A DNA stretch of 64,000 nt, taken from contig NC_080059.1 in NCBI RefSeq assembly GCF_026212465.1, forward strand, positions 8,944,811 to 9,008,810, in the 5' to 3' direction. Position numbers and translations under genes: made by a program. The notes under the pieces are model-generated. The model saw nothing but the letters and a program-made list of their open reading frames with translations. It was not told the origin of the DNA and did not search any database. Every line of letters starts with the position of its first letter. Position 1 is the stretch's first letter. Of this stretch, positions 10,464-21,392 are shown piece by piece. The stretch comes from Amaranthus tricolor. Lineage: Eukaryota > Streptophyta > Magnoliopsida > Caryophyllales > Amaranthaceae.

Positions 10464-13400
10464 TCAGATCTTTTTGATGATTTGAACGACGTCTTCATCC
10501 TCAAGTTCGTGTTCCTGCAAATATGAAAGAAAATTTAACCGAACATGAATTCAATGTCAATTAGAATATACTTCCTCTGATTTTAAATAGTTGCTACATT
10601 TCTGTTTTTTACATTATCCAATGCACAATTTTTAATCCTTAATATCTTTAATTTCATATGATAAAAAATTCTAAAAAGTTAAATATTATGAAAATATGCA
10701 TTAAGGCGAATCCAACATCTCACTTGATGAACAGTGTAGCAAATATTAAAAACCGGAGGTAGCACATGTTTGTGGCTTGTATAAAAAAAGAGTAGAAATG
10801 CAACGAAGATGCATAGTTTAGGATCAACCTTGCCAACTTTTTGCGGCTTGTGCTTCACACTTGATCCCCAAACTAGAGCACTGCGGAAAAAAGAGAGGCA
10901 TACATGAAGATCTCGTTCGTTTCAATTGTAAGCAATTAGTACAAAAGCAAATCAAATTGTAATACTTACTACTTAAATTGTTTCACCATATCCTTGTGAA
11001 TTCGATCGCAGAAATCTTCTACAGTTCTCTTTCTGGATGAAAGGATGACAGGATCATTATAATCTGGATTCATTCCCTTAGGTTTTGTATAAATACGAGT
11101 AAGATTTAGGTATTCCCAGATCTTCTCCAGCAAGCCATCAAGGTTCCATTCCAGATGAGCACTACAAGATGAATTTCATCATAAGAGAAAGTTCCAAGTT
11201 ACTCCTTCAACCGTAAAACACGTCTAAGGCGGAAAAATATTTTTAAAAAGAAAAAGCAAAAATGCATAGGAATAATCTAAGCTTCTAGCCATCCGTTGTG
11301 AATAATCCCAACTTTGAATTATTTTTTAATAATCCAATATTTGCCCTTAATTTGCAATCAACATAACCTTTTATTTTATAATAATTCAACATTTACCCTT
11401 GGTTTGCTATCAGCAAACCCTATTAGTATGCTGACAATAAATTAAGGCAAAGGTTGATTTAATAAAAAATAAAAAAAATTACCGTAAATAATACAACCTT
11501 TTGCTAATTTTCCTACAATAATACCAACTATTGATTAACCATAAATAAGACAACTTAAAGGGTATTTTCCTAGAAAATCCCTAGCATGTTAAAAATCAAA
11601 CTATAGGTGATTATAAGACAAAAAAAATTGGTATATTAGTTAATAAACTAAAGTTGGAATTATTTTAGGAAAATACCCTACAAAGTTGGTATTATTCATG
11701 ATTAATCAATAGTTGATATTATTGTAAGAAAATTAACAAAAGATTGTATTATTCACGGTAATTTTTCCTAAAAAATAATTCAAAATTGGGATTATTTACA
11801 GCGGATGGGTGAAAGACAAATTAATGTCAATTTTTCATTTACAAAAATGAGGGAAAATCAGTAAATGTGTTTTTATGATAGTAAGAGTCTCCATGTGGAT
11901 TGACATTTTTATTTGTACTTTCATGGGAAGGCAAATATTCAGAACAATACAAAGCAAAGATTTTGTTTATGCCTTAAGTTTTAAGAGTTTACTAGCAGAA
12001 TTCAACTGAAGTGTGCATACCACACTCCAAAAAACACAAGTGAAAATTGTGTGCAGATGACATGAACTGTGGGATCAAGCAATCTATGAACTGGTTTGAC
12101 AAGTAGGCAGCCCACCAGCAGGCATCAAGGCATTTGCATACCATACGATTAGTTAATAGATGCTTGATGTGTAATAACCAATAAACAACCCGACTTTTGT
12201 CTGACACAAAAAAGATTAAATGAGAAAAATTGTGTGCACTTTTTAATTCTTGTGAAGCTGCACATGATGTTTGCTACGAAGGGTCAATCCAAAATAACGT
12301 CTTTCTTATCACTGACAAGAGTCAGACCCTAGAATCCTGCCGAGATGGGAGCCACTCATGGAATTGGAGTAATAGAATATTAGAATCTATGTATAGAACT
12401 ATAGATATATGGATAAGAGAACAGAGCAGTTTTTAAGTCATGAATGAAAAGGCACAATTGTAATCTGATTGACAAGAGGCAACTACCTGATTGGGCAGTA
12501 ATGAGGAAGTCTATCCAGAATCTCCAACTCTTCAAGGGTAATCTGATCAATTTTGTTTATGACATATAAGCATGGCATATAAACCCTACTTCCCTCAATA
12601 ACATCAATGAGATCATCGGCAGTCGCATCATAACGAAGCGTGATATCAGCGTTGTGAATTCTGTATTCACTACATATTGCCTTCACAGTCTCCAGATCCA
12701 AATGTGTGTTCGTAACTGTAGAGGTCAAATTAATGCCACCCTTTTCTTTCTTCCTGAAGGTTAAATTGGGCGGTTCCTTGTTCAACCTGTTGTCAGAGAA
12801 GTCAGAGAAGCATAAGAAAACGACATAAAGGATTCAAGAGAAAATGGTTTCAAACTCAAAAAAGACATTTGATAATACCAATATGCCTATTAGAAAAACA
12901 CAAGATGTTCAAGCTCGCAATAACAATTGTTCAGAATCACAGCCTCACAGTCAGAACTCAGACGTACATACTACGCACTATATAAAATATCTGAAGGTGT
13001 GGATATCGAACATGAAACACAACTTTTACTGAAAACCCCTAGTACAAATGTTTGACATATTTTCATACCCCTAAAAGAAAAAAAGATCCTTTTTGAGATG
13101 TCAAATCAAACAAACCAAAACAAAGAGAGAAGAACAGGGTAACATTAACCTTAATGCCCTCTATACACCCTACTTTTTGAGATGTCAAATCAAACAAACC
13201 AAAACAAAGAGAGAAGAACAGGGTAACATTAACCTTAATGCCCTCTATACACCTAGGGTTTATTGGACAAATAAGGCTAATGACTGACGAGTAGGCCTGC
13301 GGCATGCCTGAACACCATTTACAACCAAATTATCCTAACATTGAACATTGCATATAATATGTCGAGTCTATTTACTAGCAGATCAACTATAGACCTACAC

Positions 13401-16400
13401 CCACAGTGCAAAAATGTGGTTTTTGGTCGCAATGGCAGTTACAGTCACATCGATGCGGTAACGGCAAATGGAGCGATGCAATTATCATACCGCAAAATAT
13501 CTGCTGAAACCATGAGATGTCCATCGAACCGGCCTAAACGCAATCTTTACATCTTTGTGAAGCATTTAGAATTTGTTCGGTAGATTCAAAAATCGTTACA
13601 ACTTGAACGACGCGATGTACTTTGGAAAAAAAATTAGGATCATACAACTGAAGTCTTCACTATTATAGGCTAACGAAAAAATAGTCCATATATGAAACAG
13701 CAGATTAATGGCCAATAAATCTAAATCCAATAAATCAATTGTCATATGATCAGATGATGATATCCAATTTAGAGAAGAATTTACTTCAGTAAATAAGTTC
13801 ATTCAGAACAGAGTTGAGAACTAGAACTCCGCAAAAATTTCACTCTTCAACAAACCAGTCTCATAAGATCGATCATATGCAAGCAACCCCAAAATGTTAA
13901 CTCAAAAAATTTCCGTCTCTTAAATTCTACAGCCATTTGCCACCCCATGACTCATCATATCAATGAAGAATTATTTGCGCCAATGTCCAACGAACAATAA
14001 TGGTTCCTACCCTTGAATCACAACATGTTCAAGTTCTTATTATTCAAGGTGGTAATATACCTTTTGTTAAAACCTTAACTAGTTGACACAAATTTTGTCA
14101 AGGATGACTAACACTAGCTCAACAATTTTATGGTGCATCTTGATAACACTATGATATTCATAATTCTATAAGAGAGGCCAATCCAAGCTCAGATACAAAC
14201 TAATATTAGAATCACTTATTCACGACATGAAAAGATAAAATTATATTCGTGTCCCCATTCTTTAAAACAAATTTAAGTCAAACTATCAAAACCTTTAACC
14301 CAACATGTATAACGACTAATTGTCAAAATGTATTGAGCTATAATGTGCAAATAAATCAATATATTTATGGGAGTTTCTACATGTTGCAACTGTGCTTTTA
14401 ACTTTTCTACATGGTAATCAATTTTTTTACTCTACATGGTGACCCAGTGATATGGCAAACTGTTTTGTCGTGGTTGTTTTACTCTACATTATGACCCTGT
14501 GATATGGAAAATTGTGAAGTCGTGACCTTTTTTGGTAAAAAAGTTAGTCTTCAGTTAACTTATGCAATTACCATTTTGCCACTCCCTTCTTCTTCGGCAC
14601 TCTCTCAACCAACATGTATATCACCATCCACAACCATCCTAACTCCATGGCACCCACCAATCCTAGTCAACATGATACTACCACCACCACTATTATGATT
14701 CATGACCAACACCAACAAAACCAAAGTCATCAACCACCACCAACTCAAAACTTCCAACTACCACTAGGAAAAAAACTAGAAATGACCAACAAAATGGACA
14801 TTCAAGGATAATGTGTATTTATTTACAATATTTTTACTTCATCTATTTCTTACAATTCAAAGTCATTTCATAAAAATAGGCCACAAATTATACATAGTTT
14901 AAGTAATAGTTCAAAACCAAAAGCTAAACATGTCCACAAACGTTAGCGGTTGAGCCCTAAATTCTTGTTGATTGGATGAACATTTGAAATCCTTCCTCAA
15001 TTGTTCAAAACCCATTAGTTTTAAAACCCTAAACGAATCCCAAATCTTCTTCCCCAATTTTCAACACCCTAAAGTTTAAAATCAAAAGTTCATTGATGAT
15101 TTTTGTTGATAAACCCAAAAAACCAATAAGTTTAAAAGCCAAAAGCTTGCTCGAATTAGGTTCCTTGATGAGAATTTTGAGAAATTTTGTTTGTTGAAAA
15201 TCACAATTTTGTGAAGAGAGAAGAGTTTAAAACCCAATAACTCTATATTTGCAAATCATGTTCACCAAAACCAAAATGTGACAAAAGAGGGTAATAGAAA
15301 GGTAGTATGATGATTGAACATAAATAATAGAACAATAACGAATTTTACTAAAAGAAGATCACGGCAGGATAATTTCCCATATCATGAGGTCACCACGTAA
15401 GTAAAAATAACTTTGGTTACCATATAGAAAAATTAAAACACAAGGTCACCATGTAAAATTTCTCTATATTTATTTTAAGATACATTTTCATAAATTCCAA
15501 TCAGAAAGAAATTAGGAAGAATCATAAAAAAGATTATATTGTAAGGATGTTACACATATGGAATTCCATGTGTAAATACAACTTTGGATTATTTATCACC
15601 AAGGGAAGTCAACACTATGTATTACGAAGATAATTATTTTGATAAGCAGTGACAAAGAAGGGTATCCTCATTATATTAATTAATGCAGTCCAAGATATAT
15701 ATCAAGAATTGAAGACAAATGTTAGACATATGAAGGTGCAACAAAGAACTTTTCACTCATGATTAGCCTTTACCAAAGCTTGGCCCTAAGCCTTTTTGTA
15801 CTAAATGAGATAACTTGATCATTCTAAGAAAATGTGCTTTAATACATGTTTGTACATGGTTAAGTATATGAGACCGAAGGCAACAAGAGATAAAGGATAT
15901 TGAGAATTTAATTTACAGGTTGAGATGATAGAAAATCGCTAATGAATAGAGAAGGGTTATCATGTGGACGACCACTGTGATCTATTAATTTATATATTCA
16001 ACCCAAACCTTTTGAGATTAAGTTTGTCATTGTTCTCATTTGTTTGTTTCAAAGAGTATGTCAATTTATCTCATCAAAATAATTTGTCTAAGATGTAAAG
16101 CAATATTCTTTTATAACATTTCATTACTTCTAGTGTCATTGAGAAGCATCCACCTAGGCTCCTACATAGGTGGAGCTACAAGTGCAAGCTTTGAAAAATG
16201 ATTTTCTCGAAAAGTTTTTTGCCATTCAATGAATCTCAGTTTTGGACAAAATAAGCCTTTTAATTTAAGTAGAAAACCAAAATTATAGGTCGAAGCTCCA
16301 CAACTACCAATCTACCATTAGCTCCTTTCCACCTCTCAAAGGAATTAAAAAAAAAAAAAAAAATCACAACCCAATTTTGAACATCTAATTTATAGATCAT

Positions 16401-19400
16401 TATTTTTAAATTGTAAACTTTGAAGTGGAAGAAGATGATAATGGTGATAGACAAACCAAAAACTAATAACCTAGACAGACAAACTCATTTACCTACAAGA
16501 CTACAACACAAGCATCAAAGTTTATCAAACTTGTCAAAACCTCTATGTCATCTTTGACCTATGCTTTTACAACATGAACACTAATCAAGCAACAAGAAAC
16601 ATGGTGGCATTCATGTAAATAGCAAGCCAAATGTCATACGATCACTTGTAACACCCCGACCCCTCGGACCGTCGGTGACTACTCATGGAGATTGTAGACT
16701 TGCCCCATAGACCAACACAAGTCTTTCCAACGCACTTGGGCCTCACTCGTGCGCACCCACGAAAACTTCCCAGGAAGTCACCCATCCTAAGATTACTCCC
16801 CACCAAGCACGCTTAACTATGGATTTCTTAGTAAATAGACTTCCATGATAAAAAGATGCACTTTATTTATATGAGTAGTCTATCAATCACTTTTCAAGCT
16901 AAATCTGGTATCACATCACAAGTCTTTAAAATTAAGAAACACTTTTTGCATTCGCAAGTGAACAAAACTCTACATAAATAGATGTAGTTAGCAAATTTTA
17001 ATCTTATAATCAAGCTTTAGAGTTAACATAATGTCTTCATTGAATTCTTCAAATATATTCACATGTCATCTTGGTAAAAGTGCCTAAAAGTCGATTTCCT
17101 TTGTTTCCCTTCCACGAAATTCTAATGTCCTAGAAACTCGTGCCTCTACAAGAAGAGAATGAATGTCAACACCATAGTGAAAAAATGTGGTAACGCTCGC
17201 AATCACGGTAACAGAAGAGTTGATACGGTAACGAGAGTGATGTGATTACATAACACCTAAACATCGATCGAATCGTAAGGTATGAGGTATCCCTTGATAG
17301 GGCCCAAAACACGATTTTTTACACATATAGGTCCTAAAGCTTGTTTTTTCACTATGGAAAAAACTACTAGTAGACAAGAAAGAAGCTCCTACAACAAGGT
17401 CCTAACTTTTTCATGCGAAAACAAGATAGAGTAATTTGGCATACAGAGGACTAAAAAATGTATGAGAATATAAGGTACAAAAAATTTGACATCACCTTAT
17501 CCCAAAGCCTTCGAGCTCTTTTTCTATGAGACGCTTGTGAGTTATTGGCTTTATTGCATCTAAAACAATTAAAATACAATTACAAGTCCTTGCAGTACTG
17601 ATGACCTGAAAAGCACACAAACAACTAAACATGAAGATCATATAAGTGTAAGAACTAGGGAAGCATAACATGAGAGCCATGGCATATTGAGAACCACTAT
17701 CTTGTTACTTGTTGAAGTTTTGACATTAAATTTATACTACGGCATGAAAGAAATTTTTCGTAACTCATACACACACAAATACAAAAGAAAGACTTAGATT
17801 TGTAAGAGTCTAGCTAATTTGTGGGGGAAAAGTTACAACTTTCAAAATTTAGGCAAATAACAATTGCATCTTTATGCCATATGAATTACTTATCTATCTT
17901 TGATTTGATTTGTAGAAGTAAAAGGAAATTTTAGCATTCTAGAAACCAGAAACTATTTAAATATATCCAACTTTAGCATTCTGCAAAATGCTGACCATGT
18001 TGTAGTCCCAAGGACATGAGAGACGTAAAAGCATTCGAATATGTAACCAAATAAAAATGATTTATCGTAGACTGATTGCCGTGAAAATAATACAAAGCTA
18101 ACCACCAAATCTTTCAACTCACTATCATCGAATCCAATTTAGCACTAATTAGGATATTACCTAAACTTATTAAAAAAGGATGATTTTATTGGAAACAAAT
18201 TTAAGAGAAAAGACCTAACAACTCGACAAATAATGGCGAAACCAAATGGTTGTCATACATGTAACACATAACAAAAAATTACCAGCATGAAATTGGTTGA
18301 TTCACTCTATTGGAAACAGGATTTGTTGTGTTCTAGACTTGTTAAAAAGTAAACACATAAGACTCCTTCCACCCCAAATCATTTGCTACGTAAGGTTTAT
18401 GCTCTTTTTAATGAATTTAAGAACGGATTATAAAACTTAGGATTAAAAACCTTAAATCCAATAAATAAGGACAATTGAATCAAATGTTTGGTCTGAAATC
18501 TGAATGTATTACAATAATATTATATGAATTATATTAAGTTAGGTTTTAAGGTATAAAAGATAAAAGTTCACTATGGAAGGAAATGTTGCAACCGACTTAA
18601 AATGAAAAATGTAGCACTAATTTGGGACAAAAGTAGTAATACAATTGCATAGTTGAGAAACTTTATAAATATATTCACATAATTATTTATGAAGTATATA
18701 CTTGTCAACAACTCCCTCTACTTTCCAATCGTCCACTCCCCCTTCAAAACAAGCTAGCCTGTTATTCATCCTTTCCTATATTGATGCACCATGTCCACAA
18801 AATACGTAGTATACCCAAAACTAGTTTACATTGCAAAAAGAATGATCTCACAAATATAGATGCATAAGTTTAAACTTCAATTACAACCAAAAAGCAAAGA
18901 TTAAAGATTAAACACACACTCATATTTCATAATCTGATCATAATCAAATGTCAAATAACATCAAAAACAAGGGTCAAGATGTCTGCAAAAATACCTGCCT
19001 TCCTCTACCTTTACCATCCTTGGCGCCCTCAATGATACCTGGTAAGTCCAGCAACTGCAGAACAAATAAACAAAGTAAGAAAACTCACCTCCCACAGCCA
19101 AATTGGGACAAGTTACCCTCAAATCTCTATTAGCTCAGCAGTTGTTGCAGACAAATAAATTACAAGCAAATGATCTAAATATAAGCTGTGAAAGAAAAAT
19201 GTTCTTATCTACAAGACCTGAAGAAAATTTGGCAGAAAATTGAATGGAAACTGTTCTAGTAAAGGATAAAATAGCTGACATTGCAACTGAAACGTCACTC
19301 ACTTTCACAGATTATTTTAGTGTGGTATCTGTGACAACACATTGCACAAACAGAAGGTTGCTTGTAGTCAACTAAAGTATGAAATCATATGCCTGAGCTG

Positions 19401-21392
19401 ATTAAAATACAGCTATTATAACTGATTAATGATTCTGCAGTTTTTTTTAATAAAGTTAGTATAAATGTTGAAATCAAATGATTAAAAAGTCGACCTCTTC
19501 TGTTAATTCCAACATAAACAACACTATAGATTTATACCTTTCAAGATTAATATCAACACAATCAAGAGAAATGAGATCTAAAGCTCTCAAAAAACAATTA
19601 GGCATTGGAAACTCGTTATATTCCCAAGGATCAGCATCTTTACCTTTCAATAGTAAGCAAGAATGTTTTCATACAATTTACGATGTAAACAAGCTTATCA
19701 TACCGAACAACAAATATGGTGATACTAAGAAACTACTAAGCACAAAATTACACAGAAATATTGCTAAAACAAAAGCTCAATCATACCTGAATTTTTGCTC
19801 CTCTATACATTATCACTCCAGGAATGCAAGTCAAGGTAGTAAATTCATAAGAAGCAACCTGTCCTAGAACAGAGACATAAGATTAGGAGAACTTCCAGCT
19901 TGTTCATAAGTAGGTTATAAAAAAGATATTATGTACAACAGGTAACAACATTCTAAAAACTACATTGATCTTCCCGGAGCAAATGTAGTATAACACAAGA
20001 GATTTGAACACAATGATGCATTAAAATACAACCAAAAGATATCTAACTTCATATACGCAAGTGTCACAAAAAGTAATAAATGCTTCCGCTCAACTTAGGC
20101 AGATACCAAATCAACAAGGCTCTAGTTCAAATCTCACAATTACAGAAACTCTATGAAGCCAGCCGGGCAAGGATATGAGAGAGGCAAAACGAGAGAAATT
20201 TACAAAAACTATTGTAATATTTTTGCATAGCAATTGCGCAAACAAGAGAACAAACAGAAGGATGTAGGACCTCAGAAAAAGTCCCAGTCAACTTATTAAG
20301 CAGTGTCGATTTTCCAACAGATGGAAAGCCAACTAACCCAACTCGGGCATCTCCACTTTTTGTGACATCAAAACCTTCACCAACAGGACCACCTCCTTTT
20401 GATGTGGGCGTCAACAGTTCTCTCCGTAACTTTGCAAGTTTAGCCTATTCAACATAAACAAGAAAAAAAAATTATTAACAAAAACTGCAGTGTTATTGTT
20501 AAATGTCATTTACAACAGGTTTATTAAATCACTTGTTTCAATATCTAAACCACTTTGATCACGAATTCAGGACAACACAATTCAAGTGGAAGATTGTGAT
20601 TCTCAGCTAATTATGGTGCAAAATTGGTACACACATCAAAGAGGCAGAGTATAAGCAATTGTTTGGATTTGAAAAACTGCAAGGAATAAGTTCCAAAAAA
20701 AATTTAAAAATACAAATTTAATAATCTTACAAAAGTAGCCAATTAACAGGATAAAAGAATTTTGTTGTCCATCAATAAGTTCGGCACTTAAATTCAGCAA
20801 AAATTGAACACGAATTCAACGCAACTCACCCTTGAACATAAGTAGTACAAATAAGGATGCAAACAAACTAATTAACAGAAAAATTAACCTAGCTGCAAGA
20901 GCAACACGACAATCGAGCTGAATTACCCTTTATTAGTTTTTTAAGCCAAACAAATGTTTGCATCCATACATATGGTAATTGGCATCATTTCAACAAGAAA
21001 TTGCCTTCTACTATGTAATGAGCAGCTAATTGGTAAGAAATAAATTACCTTAAGCAGTCCAAGGTGATGTGCAGTAGCTTTGTTTTTCTGAGTCCTTGCC
21101 ATCTGCAAAGGAAAACAAATTGAAAACTCAACTAACAGAAGTAACCAACAAACAATCAAAAAATGCACAAAAATATTCCATTGTTGGGCATGAAATTCCG
21201 AAAATGAACAATATAAGTAAAACCCATTATAGCTAACTCCTTTTTCCATTTAATTAGAGTACAAATTTCAGTTTTTTAATAAAAATAGATCAAATTGATA
21301 GAGTTAAGAAGGGTAACGATGAGATGAAGGAGGGGAAAAATTAGGAGTACCTCATCTTCAATATCTTTGATTTTCTGCATCACAGTCGCCAT
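10464..21392 (-). CDS. DRG1: DRG1-type developmentally regulated GTP-binding protein
   Basis: The ten exons are 21392-21351, 21102-21049, 20444-20271, 19858-19787, 19054-18995, 17605-17496, 12786-12487, 11161-10970, 10880-10829 and 10514-10464. All phases close and give 368 aa, against 367 for human DRG1. The protein starts [14 protein letters not shown], then [17 protein letters not shown]. Motifs are G1 GFPSVGKST (71-79), the switch/G3 region with DLPG (117-120) and [14 protein letters not shown]4 NKID (248-251), G5 SAH (271-273) and a C-terminal TGS domain ending [21 protein letters not shown] marks the DRG1 rather than the DRG2 branch. DRGs are OBG-family translational GTPases that act on ribosomes with a DFRP partner. 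That role is family knowledge; plant paralogue numbering is not implied. Intron 6 (12787-17495) is unusually long because of insertions. I see no disabling change. Confidence 0.96.
10571..10759. mobile_element. Stowaway MITE in DRG1 intron 9
   Basis: Inverted ends CTTCCTCTGATTTTAAATAG and CTACCTCCGGTTTTTAATAT (right end read inward) continue into ttgctac/ttgctac. TA dinucleotides flank the element. This is the usual CTCCCTCC-type Stowaway terminus; length 189 bp. Confidence 0.72.
11289..11808. mobile_element. Fold-back element with a second inverted repeat nested inside, DRG1 intron 7
   Basis: The outer arms begin CCATCCGTTGTGAATAATCC on the left and, from the right inward, CCATCCGCTGTAAATAATCC; pairing extends over about 45 bases. 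A second inverted pair runs from 11477 (aaattaccgtaaataataca) to about 11766 (same motif inverted, tgtattattcacggtaattt). I found no convincing target duplication, so the superfamily is open. An RNA copy would fold into a long hairpin. Confidence 0.7.
12235..12375 (+). repeat. SINE-like repeat copy A
   Basis: It shares order and motifs with 26317-26457 and 45420-45546: gaagct(g/a)..ataatg, a caac/cctcttt-type block, and gggagccact followed by attg-gggtaat. The layout resembles the body of Au-type plant SINEs. It is diverged and lies in DRG1 intron 7. Confidence 0.45.
13089..13253 (+). repeat. 84-bp direct tandem duplication
   Basis: The unit starting ctttttgagatgtcaaatca at 13089 recurs at 13173 and is essentially identical up to tatacacc at 13253. 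Near-identity points to a recent duplication. It lies in DRG1 intron 6 and codes for nothing recognisable. Confidence 0.95.
14369..15464. mobile_element. Non-autonomous Mutator-like (MULE) element in DRG1 intron 6
   Basis: A perfect 9-bp duplication, tatatttat, flanks the block at 14360-14368 and 15465-15473. The ends are GGGAGTTTCTACATG and, read inward from the right, GAGAAATTTTACATG. The inverted similarity continues for roughly 110 bases (cttttctacatggtaa, ttactctacatggtgacc, gatatgg and their counterparts). A 9-bp duplication and long inverted repeats are diagnostic of MULEs. The interior has Pro/Thr/His-rich short frames around 14504-14811 that I cannot assign. No MURA transposase is present. 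Confidence 0.88.
16647..16903. mobile_element. 5S-rRNA-derived, Cassandra-like LTR fragment
   Basis: Read on the minus strand, 16818-16765 contains AGTTAAGCGTGCTTGG (5S box A) and, downstream, GGATGGGTGACTTCCTGGGA (5S box C) at proper spacing. This is the 3' half of plant 5S rRNA with substitutions. On the plus strand the block starts TGTAACACCCCGACC at 16647, an LTR-like start. About 257 bases on, TGGTATCACATC (16905) resembles a tRNA-Met primer-binding site. TRIMs of the Cassandra family carry 5S promoters in their LTRs. I cannot find a second LTR. It is not a functional 5S gene. Confidence 0.65.
18360..18636. mobile_element. Stowaway MITE in DRG1 intron 5
   Basis: The left end ACTCCTTCCACCCCAAATCA and the right end read inward, CTACTTTTGTCCCAAATTAG, are imperfect inverted repeats continuing into ttgctac/gtgctac. 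TA lies on both sides. No coding. Confidence 0.65.

Noticed and set aside
14504..14811. Overlapping Pro/Thr/His-rich frames
   Set aside because: They lie inside the MULE with low-complexity caccac repeats. No start context or homology is recognised.
16765..16818. Possible functional 5S rRNA gene
   Set aside because: Only the 3' half of 5S is present with several substitutions, and it is embedded in an LTR-like block.
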